From contig CAZAEW010000001.1 in NCBI GenBank assembly GCA_964484065.1, forward strand, positions 124,001-188,000: a stretch of DNA of 64,000 bases, written 5' to 3'. A program made the position numbers and the translations under genes. Shown here piece by piece: positions 50,806 through 59,128 of this stretch (its first letter is position 1; each line of letters opens with the position of its first letter). The notes under the pieces are model-generated. The model was given only the letters and a program-made list of their open reading frames with translations. It made no database searches and was not told the DNA's origin. Origin of the DNA: JAEVLT01 sp964484065. Lineage in GTDB: Bacteria > Bacillota > Bacilli > Bacillales > Cytobacillaceae.

Positions 50806-51525
50806 TTACACCATTTTGTTAAACTCTTTCCGCAGCCGTTTGATGATCCGTTTTTCCAGTCTTGATATATAGGATTGCGAAATACCAAGCATATCAGCGA
50901 CATCCTTTTGGGTTTTTTCTTCACCGTTTGTAAGACCGAAGCGCAATTCCATGATTTGCTTTTCACGGTCAGAAAGCTGATGCAAAGCCTTGCTTAGAAG
51001 CTTCCGGTCGACATTCGCTTCCAGATCCTTTGTAATAATATCTTCCTCTGTTCCTAATACATCTGATAATAAAAGTTCATTGCCATCCCAATCAATGTTT
51101 AGGGGCTCGTCAAAGGAAACTTCCGAGCGGATTTTATTATTTCTCCGTAAATACATGAGAATCTCATTTTCAATGCATCTCGATGCATATGTAGCCAGTT
51201 TAATTTTCTTTTCCGGGTTAAAGGTATTTACGGCTTTAATAAGACCGATCGTTCCAATACTGATTAAATCCTCAATGTTAATTCCCGTATTTTCAAATTT
51301 CCTTGCAATATAAACGACCAGCCTCAAGTTTCTTTCAATTAGAATGGATCGTGCTGCCTTATCGCCATTTGGCAGTTTTTTTAATAATATTTCTTCTTCA
51401 TCCTTGCTTAAAGGAGGCGGCAGTGCTTCACTTCCCCCAATATAATAAACTTCATCGGTTTTAAGACCCAGTTTAATTAGGATTTTATACCAATAGTATG
51501 ATAAGCGAAGCCGCCATTTTTTCAC
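50806..51525 (-). CDS. sigE: Mother-cell sigma factor pro-sigma-E
   Basis: Early mother-cell sigma factor, made as an inactive membrane-bound precursor. 239 residues as in B. subtilis. The pro-region (about 1-29, MKKWRLRLSYYWYKILIKLG) is basic and hydrophobic and is removed by SpoIIGA; VYYIGGSEALPPPLS follows. Region 2 holds LVVYIARKFENTGINIEDLISIG, region 4 ends QSYISRLEKRIIKRLRKEF. ATG at 51525 after GGAGGAAC. Forty-five bases after its processing protease. Confidence 0.98.
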   Translation of the reverse strand: MKKWRLRLSYYWYKILIKLGLKTDEVYYIGGSEALPPPLSKDEEEILLKKLPNGDKAARSILIERNLRLVVYIARKFENTGINIEDLISIGTIGLIKAVNTFNPEKKIKLATYASRCIENEILMYLRRNNKIRSEVSFDEPLNIDWDGNELLLSDVLGTEEDIITKDLEANVDRKLLSKALHQLSDREKQIMELRFGLTNGEEKTQKDVADMLGISQSYISRLEKRIIKRLRKEFNKMV

Positions 51526-51570
51526 GGAAGTTCCTCCTTCTAAAAAATGTTTTTCCTGAGTATAGTAATA

Positions 51571-52509
51571 TTAACCCACTTTCTCAGATTCCTTATTTTT
51601 TTGCAGTCCTGTCAGCATTTTCGGGTGAACAATGCATTGATAGCTGTCATCAGCCGAGAGCTCCTGAATCGTAAAAGAAACGAGCCCGTTTTCACAAAGG
51701 TATTCGCTATTGCTTTTTGTAATCTGAATCCGATCTGGCTTGATAGCAGCAATCAGATGATGTTCTTGTCCGACAACACTGCAAGGTATCACTCTGATTC
51801 GGTTTTGCCACTCAGCCGGAATTTCTGCTTCTCCCATTATGATTCTCTCCGCCTCAGTTGAAAGCGTTTTAATAATATCAGGAAAGCGGTCCATCTGACT
51901 CTTTATGGAAACAAACATGACAGGCTTTCTTGATAACGGATCATATAACTGATTCCCGCTGTCTACTAATCCTGTAAACACAAAAGTATCCCCATTTATG
52001 GTGATCGCGACATGAACCATTTGATCAAATTGAATTTTGGTCATTTCCATCGTTTCAAAATTCTTTTTTGAGAAATGCCAAGCAATCGGGAATCCGATTA
52101 AGACGAACACCCAGCTGATTGGATCTCCAAACCCCTGAACACTTGCTTTTAAAACATTTGCTGTCATCTCAGTATTGGATTGAATAAAATAATGCGTTCC
52201 GATTAACGTGCCGCCAAGCAAAAACGTGACTAAATACATTGTCATTAATCCTTTTACAAAAAAGATTAATCTTTGAAACCCAAAAACAGTTAAAATCATT
52301 AAGATTGAGCAGAAGAGCTTTGTGATTGGATGATTTGCCACCCCGGTTAAAGGGGAAAATGTTAAAAGGATAATAAATGCTCCGATGAATCCACCCGCTA
52401 AAAGTCTCCAGATTCGTATGCTCCGCTTTAAAATTAATGCGGTTAAGTAGAGGATCAGGCAATCAAATAATAGATTTAAAAGCCAAATCACATCCAAATA
52501 AACAGTCAC
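51571..52509 (-). CDS. spoIIGA: Sigma-E processing protease SpoIIGA
   Basis: Membrane aspartic protease that activates pro-sigma-E at the septum on a signal from SpoIIR. 312 residues: five N-terminal membrane helices (about 5-150) and a cytoplasmic protease domain with the catalytic Asp183 in GLVDSGNQLYDP, the same position as in B. subtilis. The start is GTG at 52509 in VTVYLDVIWLLN with CGGAGGG upstream; the extension to 52557 is rejected. First gene of the spoIIG operon with sigE. Confidence 0.96.
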   Translation of the reverse strand: MTVYLDVIWLLNLLFDCLILYLTALILKRSIRIWRLLAGGFIGAFIILLTFSPLTGVANHPITKLFCSILMILTVFGFQRLIFFVKGLMTMYLVTFLLGGTLIGTHYFIQSNTEMTANVLKASVQGFGDPISWVFVLIGFPIAWHFSKKNFETMEMTKIQFDQMVHVAITINGDTFVFTGLVDSGNQLYDPLSRKPVMFVSIKSQMDRFPDIIKTLSTEAERIIMGEAEIPAEWQNRIRVIPCSVVGQEHHLIAAIKPDRIQITKSNSEYLCENGLVSFTIQELSADDSYQCIVHPKMLTGLQKNKESEKVG

Positions 52510-52613
52510 ATCTGCTTCCCTCCGCTTTACAAATGAATGGCTCAGAAATTCATTCAAACATTCCTAATAATTCAATCATCGCCTCCGTGATGTTAAAATT
52601 CTGTTTTGGGAAA

Positions 52614-52646
52614 AGTATACCTTACCCCTGATGCTGATACTGTCAT
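52614..52646 (-). promoter_or_regulatory. Candidate spoIIG promoter, Spo0A-type with long spacer
   Basis: Minus strand ATGACA (52641-52646), 21-base spacer, TATACT (52614-52619). The B. subtilis spoIIG promoter also has a long spacer that needs Spo0A. Two Spo0A-box-like heptamers lie on the plus strand: TGTCATT at 52641-52647, over the -35, and TGTCGGT at 52694-52700, near -90. They match TGTCGAA only partly. Confidence 0.5.
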
Positions 52647-52720
52647 TTTCTGTATACAAAAATGCAGAGATTTTCACTTTTACGGGCTGCTTTTGTCGGT
52701 ATATTTTCGTTCTGCAAATA

Positions 52721-52753
52721 GCAAAAGGCATAGCTAGTATTAGCTATGCCTTT
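52721..52753 (-). terminator. Terminator hairpin after ftsZ
   Basis: A 13-bp perfect stem (52724-52736 with 52741-52753) with GTAT loop, about 20 bases past the ftsZ stop. On the minus strand only TTTTGC follows, so the T-run is short. Confidence 0.75.
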
Positions 52754-52772
52754 AAAAAAACATATGATTAAC

Positions 52773-53906
52773 TTAACGCCTGCGGTTGCGGTTCCGCAGG
52801 AAAGTAGGAATGTCAAGTGTATCTTCCTGTGTTGAAGAAGCTCCACGCTGTGGTTCAGGCTGTGGTTCCTCACGCTTTGGTTCCCGTTTGACCGTACCAA
52901 TATTAGGCTTTACCTGTCCAAATGACGGCCGGGATATTTTTGGCTGAATCACTTCCTCATTAAAGCCGGTAGCAATTACCGTTACGATAATTTCATCTTT
53001 AAGGTTTTCATTAATAACAGAACCAAAAATCATGTTCACTTCTTGATCGGATGCGGAAGCCACAATATCAGCAGCTTCTTGAACTTCATACAGGCTTAAA
53101 TTCATGCCGCCGGTAATATTCATTAAGATACCTTGAGCACCATCAATGGAAGTTTCCAACAGAGGCGAACTTACTGCCTTTTTGGCAGCTTCAACCGCCC
53201 GATTTTCACCGGCTGCGACACCAATCCCCATCAATGCAGAACCTTTGTTTGACATGATTGTTTTAACATCTGCAAAATCCAGGTTAATGAGTCCCGGAGT
53301 TGCGATTAAATCAGAAATACCCTGAACCCCTTGCCGAAGGACATTATCCGCTTCCCGGAAAGCCTCCAGCATTGGTGTACTTTTATCTACAATCTCTAAA
53401 AGACGGTCATTTGGTATGACAATCAACGTGTCAACCGCTTCCTTCATAGCGGAAATCCCGCCTGCGGCTTGATTCGCACGTTTTTTTCCTTCAAAAGTAA
53501 ATGGTCTTGTAACAACTCCGACAGTCAATGCGCCTAGATCCCTGGCAATCTGAGCAATAACGGGAGCAGCTCCTGTTCCGGTACCGCCTCCCATTCCGGC
53601 TGTAACAAAAACCATATCAGCACCGCTTAGCGCTGCTTCAATTTGTTCTTTACTCTCTTCTGCTGCTTTTTTACCAACTTCAGGATTAGCTCCTGCTCCT
53701 AAACCTCTTGTCAATTTTGCACCAATTTGCATCTTTACTTCTGCTTTTGAAAGGTTTAATGCTTGAGCATCTGTATTGACAGCGATAAACTCAACACCCT
53801 GAACGCCATGTTCAATCATTCGGTTCACCGCATTATTTCCACCACCGCCAACCCCGATTACTTTTATGGTAGCAAGAGAATCTAAATTTGTATCAAACTC
53901 TAACAT
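52773..53906 (-). CDS. ftsZ: Cell division tubulin homologue FtsZ
   Basis: GTPase that forms the Z-ring. 377 residues: GTP-binding domain with the signature GGGTGTG at 106-112, NTDAQAL and the T7 loop NLDFADV; a C-terminal linker rich in Glu, Pro and Arg (about 317-360); and the conserved tail peptide LDIPTFLRNRNRR that binds FtsA, SepF and others. The start MLEFDTNLD is ATG at 53906 after AGGAGGAT; the extension to 53942 reads over the ribosome site. Confidence 0.98.
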   Translation of the reverse strand: MLEFDTNLDSLATIKVIGVGGGGNNAVNRMIEHGVQGVEFIAVNTDAQALNLSKAEVKMQIGAKLTRGLGAGANPEVGKKAAEESKEQIEAALSGADMVFVTAGMGGGTGTGAAPVIAQIARDLGALTVGVVTRPFTFEGKKRANQAAGGISAMKEAVDTLIVIPNDRLLEIVDKSTPMLEAFREADNVLRQGVQGISDLIATPGLINLDFADVKTIMSNKGSALMGIGVAAGENRAVEAAKKAVSSPLLETSIDGAQGILMNITGGMNLSLYEVQEAADIVASASDQEVNMIFGSVINENLKDEIIVTVIATGFNEEVIQPKISRPSFGQVKPNIGTVKREPKREEPQPEPQRGASSTQEDTLDIPTFLRNRNRRR

Positions 53907-53948
53907 GACAAATCCTCCTAATTCATCGATAGTCCTGTTCACTTTTGC

Positions 53949-55241
53949 TTATTCGAAAAAGTAACCAAAGAATTTTTTTACTTTCGATGACATTTTTTCT
54001 TCCGGATGTTTTTCTTGTTTTGCTTTAGGTTGATGCTGCTGCTTTGGAATTCTCTTTTCTGCAGATTCCATTACAGTAACAGGTGATGGTTCCAAGGAAT
54101 GGCCCCCTGGAAGCCTCGCAGTCTTATACGCATGTTTAATGAGCCCGACTGCAGTTGTATATTGTGGTTCTCGAACTCCGATATAATCAGGAGCAGCAAT
54201 CCGAACCCGGTTTTGCAAAATCTCCTCAGCAAGTTCCAAAACCCCCTGCATATTTGCGACCCCGCCAGTCAGTACATACCCTCCCGGCAAATCGCGAATA
54301 CCAAGCCGTTTCATCTCATGTCCGACTAATTCAAAGATTTCTTCCATTCTTGCTTCGATAATTTCTGAAAGCTCGAGTTGATTAAATTGTTGATGCTGAT
54401 CACTGCCGATAATCGGCACACTAAAGACTTCTTCCTCTGATGCATCATCATAAAAGGCATGTCCATGCTTAATTTTGATCTTTTCTGCATCCTCAGTTGA
54501 TGTTCGAAGTCCAATCGACAGATCCTTCGTTATGTGTTCGCCGCCAACTGGAAGTATGCTGACAGCCCGTAATTGTCCCTGCTCAAAATAAGCAATCGTT
54601 GATGAACCCCCGCCTAAATCTACAAGGGCAACTCCCAGACTTTGCTCATCCTTTGATAAAGCAAACGAGCCTGCCGCAAGCGGCTGCAATGCGATATCCA
54701 ATACTTCCAATCCGGCACGCTCTACACAGCGGAGCGTATTATGTAGAATCGTTTTTGATGTTGTAATGATCGTCCCTTCCATTTCTAGGCGGACACCGAT
54801 CATTCCGCGCGGGTCATTGATTTCATCCAGGCCATCGACTATATATTGTTTTGCTACAACCCCAATAATTTCCCTTTCAGGCGGAATAGAAACGACTTGT
54901 GCAGCCTCGATCACTCGTGCTACATCTTCATTTGTGATTTCCCGGTTTTGGCTTGAGACCGCTACAACGCCATGGCATGGCTGAAGTGCTACATGATTGC
55001 CTGTTATTCCAACGAAAACCTGGCGGATTTCCATCCCTATCATTCTTTCAGCCTGTTCAATCGCTTTTTTGATCGAATGAACAGTTTCATCTATATCAAC
55101 GATAGAACCTTTTCGCAAACCTTCTGATTTTACATTTCCAACGCCAATAATATTTAATGCGTCATTGACCATTTCCCCAATGATTACCTTCACACTGGAT
55201 GTACCGATGTCAAGACTTACATAAATTTCATTGCTGTTCAT
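53949..55241 (-). CDS. ftsA: Cell division actin-like protein FtsA
   Basis: Anchors FtsZ to the membrane. 430 residues: actin-fold ATPase (SLDIGTSSVKVIIGE phosphate 1, VDLGGGSSTIA phosphate 2, VLTGGVANMQGV adenosine motif), a 1C domain in place of actin 1B, a basic linker, and a C-terminal amphipathic anchor SSKVKKFFGYFFE. ATG at 55241 after AAGGAGGTG. Forty-two bases before ftsZ. Confidence 0.98.
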   Translation of the reverse strand: MNSNEIYVSLDIGTSSVKVIIGEMVNDALNIIGVGNVKSEGLRKGSIVDIDETVHSIKKAIEQAERMIGMEIRQVFVGITGNHVALQPCHGVVAVSSQNREITNEDVARVIEAAQVVSIPPEREIIGVVAKQYIVDGLDEINDPRGMIGVRLEMEGTIITTSKTILHNTLRCVERAGLEVLDIALQPLAAGSFALSKDEQSLGVALVDLGGGSSTIAYFEQGQLRAVSILPVGGEHITKDLSIGLRTSTEDAEKIKIKHGHAFYDDASEEEVFSVPIIGSDQHQQFNQLELSEIIEARMEEIFELVGHEMKRLGIRDLPGGYVLTGGVANMQGVLELAEEILQNRVRIAAPDYIGVREPQYTTAVGLIKHAYKTARLPGGHSLEPSPVTVMESAEKRIPKQQHQPKAKQEKHPEEKMSSKVKKFFGYFFE

Positions 55242-55314
55242 ACTTTGGCACCTCCTTTAGCATTCCTTTAAAAAAGAACAACAATTCACTTTGCCCTTTA
55301 TTGTTTTCTCTCTA

Positions 55315-55343
55315 CTTATATCTTATAAAAATATTCGTCACAA
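55315..55343 (-). promoter_or_regulatory. Candidate sigma-A promoter of ftsA-ftsZ
   Basis: TTGTGA (55338-55343), 17-base spacer, TATAAG (55315-55320) on the minus strand, about 75 bases before ftsA. Confidence 0.45.
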
Positions 55344-55359
55344 CTAAATGATTCCCTTT
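55331..55359 (-). promoter_or_regulatory. Candidate sigma-H promoter of ftsA-ftsZ
   Basis: AAAGGGAAT (55351-55359), 11 bases, GACGAATAT (55331-55339) on the minus strand. The -10 matches RnnGAATWW fully and the -35 matches RnAGGAWWW at all but one base. It overlaps the sigma-A candidate; B. subtilis ftsAZ is likewise known to have a sigma-H promoter. Confidence 0.55.
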
Positions 55360-55366
55360 AAAAAAA

Positions 55367-55729
55367 TTACTTTTTTTCTAATTTTTCTTTGTTTGTTGCC
55401 CATTTTGTCAATATTATTCTTCTAATTACAGCAATGTTTTGAAACAAGCGGACCCCAAATGCAAACACTGCTGCCAAGTACAAGTCTACACCAAGATGTA
55501 CCCCCAGAAAAGCCAAACTTGCAGCAAGCGCTATATTAAAAAAGAAACCTGTAACGAACACTTTTTCGTCATAAATATTTTGCAAATGGGCTCGTATTCC
55601 GCCAAATAATGTGTCAAGAGCAGCAAGAACGGCAATTGACAAATAGTTGGAATATTCCTCAGGAATTCGAATATCTGTTAATAGCCCCAAAAGGATACCG
55701 ATGATCAGTCCTACAAACGGAAGCCACAT
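55367..55729 (-). CDS. sbp: Small basic membrane protein Sbp (DUF1290)
   Basis: 120 residues, three hydrophobic segments (about 3-20, 60-85, 85-105) and a basic C-terminus. The segment IPEEYSNYLSIAVLAALDTLFGGIRA and FAFGVRLFQNIAVIRR are nearly identical in Bacillus. Function unknown; constant neighbour of ftsAZ and ylxXW. ATG at 55729 overlaps the ylxX stop by one base. Confidence 0.94.
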   Translation of the reverse strand: MWLPFVGLIIGILLGLLTDIRIPEEYSNYLSIAVLAALDTLFGGIRAHLQNIYDEKVFVTGFFFNIALAASLAFLGVHLGVDLYLAAVFAFGVRLFQNIAVIRRIILTKWATNKEKLEKK

Positions 55730-56463
55730 TATGAATTGCCTCCTTTATCTGTCTTAACCGGTTCCATAAATCGGATATGGAGCGGATTATCGTATGCAGG
55801 CACTGTAATATTCGCGTCAGGGGAAGAAATAGTCAGACGAAGATTATCAATAAAAAATTCTTCTGCTGATTTAGAACCCTGCATGCGGTTATAAAGCTTT
55901 TCTGCTATTTTCATATTATCCGCGACAACTCTAACTTCTATTGGGAGACTTTTTAAGGAGTGTCCATCGATTTTTGTTTCCCCATTGATATCGCGGATGA
56001 CAGTTGTATTAATGACCCGTTGGCCATCAATAGAAACAAATTTTGCTTCATACATATTTAATTCATTAAGCAATTTTTTTAAAAGGTCTGCCGATACCTT
56101 CGGTGCTGTTTCTCCAAGACTCATATTTTCATAAATCGGTTCTATTTTAAGAATGATTCCCGGACCAGAAACATCCGTCATTCCTGCTTCCACTTTTAGT
56201 TCCTGTAACGTGGTTCTTAATGTTTCTTCCTTGCTTTGTTTTTTCTTTGATTCGTAGGATGCTAATTTCTCATCATTTGAACGTATTTCCTTTAACAAAT
56301 TGGACTGCATCTCTTTTTCTTTCAGAAGAGCTTCCCGCAGCTGCCATAAATCCCTCGTGTCCTTCTCAGCAGGTTTTTTCAATGTTTGAAATTGGATTGC
56401 AATCATGAAACCAACAACAGCCGCAATAATAACAAAGCTATAACTTTTTTTCGGCTTGTCCAC
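55729..56463 (-). CDS. ylxX: DUF881 membrane protein YlxX
   Basis: 244 residues: short basic N-terminus, one membrane helix (about 8-28), a coiled coil (about 40-80) and an extracytoplasmic DUF881 domain with SGPGIILKIEP and INTTVIRDINGETKI. The start is GTG at 56463 with AAGGGG upstream. A TTG at 56505 would add 14 Lys-rich residues but has no ribosome site. Paralogue of ylxW next to it; the function is unknown. Confidence 0.88.
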   Translation of the reverse strand: MDKPKKSYSFVIIAAVVGFMIAIQFQTLKKPAEKDTRDLWQLREALLKEKEMQSNLLKEIRSNDEKLASYESKKKQSKEETLRTTLQELKVEAGMTDVSGPGIILKIEPIYENMSLGETAPKVSADLLKKLLNELNMYEAKFVSIDGQRVINTTVIRDINGETKIDGHSLKSLPIEVRVVADNMKIAEKLYNRMQGSKSAEEFFIDNLRLTISSPDANITVPAYDNPLHIRFMEPVKTDKGGNS

Positions 56464-56515
56464 TATTTTCCCCTTCCTTTTCTTTTCTTTGCGTGGACTC
56501 GTCAATCAGCTATCT

Positions 56516-57229
56516 TTAACTTCCTAAAATCGGATTCATGATAATTTCGTCTTCCTTTTCAAGTTTGAAAACGATATTATCATTAACAAGCTGATCCTTC
56601 ACACCCCCGGTAATACTTAATGCTGCCGATAATACATCTGGATTTCCAATAGCTGTAATGATAAAAGGGGCAGGGAATTCATTTCCGTCTACTGTAATCA
56701 CCGGACCGTTACAATTAATATACGAATGGCTTGTCAGCCTTTGTCCATTGATTGCTACCGAGGAAGCTCCGGAAATATAAAGCTCATTGACTACTTTAAA
56801 CACATGAAACTCATGAACGAGATAATTGTTTACATTCCCTTTTTTAGGGTCGTAAGCCCCATCCGATAAGGTGACCTGCACCCCTTTTCCCTTCACCTTT
56901 ACCATTCCCAAGAACATCCGATATTTTTCAGCATCATCAGCAAGATCAGAGTAACCCTGTGCTTCTTTTGAGAGTGCTTTCTCATTTTCAAGCACCTTAT
57001 CCTGCTTTTTCCTTAATTCTTTTTGGAGTTTTTGATTCGTCTCTTCTTGATCAATGAGTTGATTTCTTAAGGAAATCGTTTCAGTGTATTGGCTGTCAGA
57101 CATTTTATTTGCTTTTGATTCTATTTCCCTTTGCTGATTTAAATGGTAGGAAAAAGCCAATAAATATCCCAGCACAAGGCATACTAAGGAAAGGATTACA
57201 TGTCCGCCTTTGAGCTTAATTTTTTTCAA
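56516..57229 (-). CDS. ylxW: DUF881 membrane protein YlxW
   Basis: 237 residues with the YlxX architecture: basic N-terminus, membrane helix (about 11-28), coiled coil (about 30-85) and an extracytoplasmic DUF881 domain with GKGVQVTLSDG, SSVAINGQRLTSHSYINCNGPVITVDG and AIGNPDVL. The start is TTG at 57229 after GGAGGGGG; it overlaps divIB by 14 bases. Tandem duplication with ylxX is likely (inference from similarity). Confidence 0.88.
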   Translation of the reverse strand: MKKIKLKGGHVILSLVCLVLGYLLAFSYHLNQQREIESKANKMSDSQYTETISLRNQLIDQEETNQKLQKELRKKQDKVLENEKALSKEAQGYSDLADDAEKYRMFLGMVKVKGKGVQVTLSDGAYDPKKGNVNNYLVHEFHVFKVVNELYISGASSVAINGQRLTSHSYINCNGPVITVDGNEFPAPFIITAIGNPDVLSAALSITGGVKDQLVNDNIVFKLEKEDEIIMNPILGS

Positions 57230-57998
57230 CTTTATCCCCCTCCGCCTGCGCAGGTTCATAGGCCTTAAAATAAGAACCCACCTCAAGATCAATGATCCCT
57301 TTTTTGTTTGGGTCCAATTGGCCTATAATCGAAGGATAATGTGACATCTTTTCAGAAAAACTTTTGATCGTCGCACTCACTTCAAAGCCATCATTCATAA
57401 ATAATCGAATATGATAATTATCCGTTTTATTGGGTGCATATTTAATTTCAGAAATCGAATTAAGAACTTCCTCCGGCAGCTTTTCCAATTCAGCTAACAA
57501 TTGATTAAGCGAAGTGCCTTCCTTAAAACCAATTAATATGGGGGCATTTATCGGGAATTTGCCGGTTTTTCGATTTTTAAGAATGGTTCCATTCTCAAGA
57601 ACTGGGCTGTATGCCCCACCATTTTTTACATAAGCCAATTTTTTATATTCAACTATTTGTATTTCAATCGTATTGGGCCATCTCATATGTACACTTGCCT
57701 TTTTGATTTCCGGTAAGTGCTCGAGCTTCGCTGAAACAGCATTGTTTTTTACCTTCCAAATATTCATTTTTGTTGATAGACCCGTTTTTTCAATCAATTC
57801 ATTGCTGGAATAGAATTCATTTCCTTTAATGGAGATTTGCTTAATATGGCTTAAAGGAGATTGAATATATGCAACAATTAAAATAAGAGAAAAAAACAAG
57901 GATAGGAGAGTAATTAATCTTCGATTGGCTTTTCTGCGCCTTTGTTGTTTTAATTTTGGAATTCGATCCTCTAAGGAAACAATTTTTCCTTTTTCCAT
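57216..57998 (-). CDS. divIB: Cell division protein DivIB/FtsQ
   Basis: Bitopic septal protein that partners FtsL and DivIC. 260 residues: basic cytoplasmic tail (1-27), one membrane helix (about 28-46), POTRA alpha domain (about 50-118, HIKQISIKGNEFYSSNELIEKTG), beta domain (about 119-245) and an acidic C-terminus. ATG at 57998 after GGGAGGGG. It sits behind its own hairpin and candidate promoter in the 161-base gap after murB. Confidence 0.95.
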   Translation of the reverse strand: MEKGKIVSLEDRIPKLKQQRRRKANRRLITLLSLFFSLILIVAYIQSPLSHIKQISIKGNEFYSSNELIEKTGLSTKMNIWKVKNNAVSAKLEHLPEIKKASVHMRWPNTIEIQIVEYKKLAYVKNGGAYSPVLENGTILKNRKTGKFPINAPILIGFKEGTSLNQLLAELEKLPEEVLNSISEIKYAPNKTDNYHIRLFMNDGFEVSATIKSFSEKMSHYPSIIGQLDPNKKGIIDLEVGSYFKAYEPAQAEGDKVEKN

Positions 57999-58048
57999 AT
58001 CTCCCCTCCCGCTTTCCGAGCAGAAACATTAAAAAATTGGCTTGAAAG

Positions 58049-58078
58049 AGAAAACAACGGCACGAATGTTCATGCCGT
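58049..58078 (-). terminator. Hairpin between murB and divIB
   Basis: ACGGCA/TGCCGT arms (58057-58062 and 58073-58078) around a 10-base loop, followed on the minus strand by TGTTTTC. Weak as a terminator; it lies inside the leader of the promoter at 58116-58144, so it could act as an attenuator or RNA stabiliser. Confidence 0.45.
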
Positions 58079-58115
58079 CATTAAATTAGCGCTTTCGTAG
58101 CGATTATAATTAATA

Positions 58116-58144
58116 ATTATACCACATTTTTGGTAATCAGTAAG
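58116..58144 (-). promoter_or_regulatory. Candidate promoter of divIB
   Basis: Consensus TATAAT (58116-58121) on the minus strand with CTTACT (58139-58144) 17 bases upstream; the -35 is poor. TG lies three and four bases before the -10. Confidence 0.45.
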
Positions 58145-58159
58145 AATTATTTCCTGATA

Positions 58160-59065
58160 TTATCTCCCGATTATTTCCACTTCTGTTTCCATTTTTACCC
58201 CATAAAGTTCAAATATCCTGTCTTTAACGTGCTGGATAACCTCGAGTACATCTTTAGCCGTGGCATTTCCTGCATTTACGATAAAATTCCCATGCATTTC
58301 TGAAATTTTGGCACCGCCGATTTGAAATCCCTTTAATCCTGCTTCTTCAATTAATTTTCCCGCGTAATAGGGAAGGGGATTCCGAAAAATACTTCCTGCG
58401 CATGGATAATTCCAAGGCTGCGTTACCTTCCGATAGTCTTTATTTTTTTGCATTTCAGCAACAATTTCCTTTTGGTTTCCTTCCTTTAGCTGAAAAACGG
58501 CCTCAACGACAATCCCCGGACGTTTTTTTTGGAGTATCGACGTGCGATAGGAAAATTCCATTTCTTCATTTGTAAGCCAACTCATGGTCCCATCTTCAAA
58601 TAAGACATGCGCTTTGATTAAGATCCTGCTGATATCCGACCCATGGGCACCGGCATTCATATAGACAGCACCACCAACAGAGCCGGGAATGCCGCTGGCA
58701 AATTCCAGGCCGGAGAGCCCTTTTTTGCTGATCATGGTGGAAAGACTGATAAGAGAATATCCGCTTCCGACTTTAATTTCTTCACCATTTATCTCCAAAT
58801 CATCCAAGCCTGATCCAAGCTTTATAACCGCGCCTTCCATTCCTTTATCTGAAACAAGCAAATTAGAACCCCTGCCGATTGCCCTCCACTTCAAATGATG
58901 TTTCCGAATAAACTCCATCACTTTTGCCAAATTTTGAACGGATGACGGTTCAATCAAGAGATCGGCAGGACCGCCGATTTTCATCGTTGTATGAAACGAT
59001 AAAGGTTCATTTTCCTTCACTTTTCCTATATTTAATTCACAAAGTTCATTGATCATTTTGTCCAT
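58160..59065 (-). CDS. murB: UDP-N-acetylenolpyruvoylglucosamine reductase
   Basis: FAD enzyme that completes UDP-MurNAc synthesis. 301 residues, type II (lacking the third-domain loop): FAD-binding IGRGSNLLVSDKG and GIPGSVGGAVYMNAGAHG, SYRTSIL, and the catalytic Ser in CAGSIFRNP. ATG at 59065 after GGGAGGTT. Lies between murG and divIB as in B. subtilis. Confidence 0.97.
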   Translation of the reverse strand: MDKMINELCELNIGKVKENEPLSFHTTMKIGGPADLLIEPSSVQNLAKVMEFIRKHHLKWRAIGRGSNLLVSDKGMEGAVIKLGSGLDDLEINGEEIKVGSGYSLISLSTMISKKGLSGLEFASGIPGSVGGAVYMNAGAHGSDISRILIKAHVLFEDGTMSWLTNEEMEFSYRTSILQKKRPGIVVEAVFQLKEGNQKEIVAEMQKNKDYRKVTQPWNYPCAGSIFRNPLPYYAGKLIEEAGLKGFQIGGAKISEMHGNFIVNAGNATAKDVLEVIQHVKDRIFELYGVKMETEVEIIGR

Positions 59066-59128
59066 AGTAACCTCCCAATCATCCTCTATAAGGAGTTATT
59101 TTAGTCTATGCCATTAAGTTCATTTGGG

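Noticed and set aside
50649..50966. N-terminal extension of the sigG frame by about 106 residues
   Set aside because: It covers the end of sigE and the intergenic promoter region; the SigG family starts at NKVEICGVD, and TTG at 50648 has AGGAGGG.
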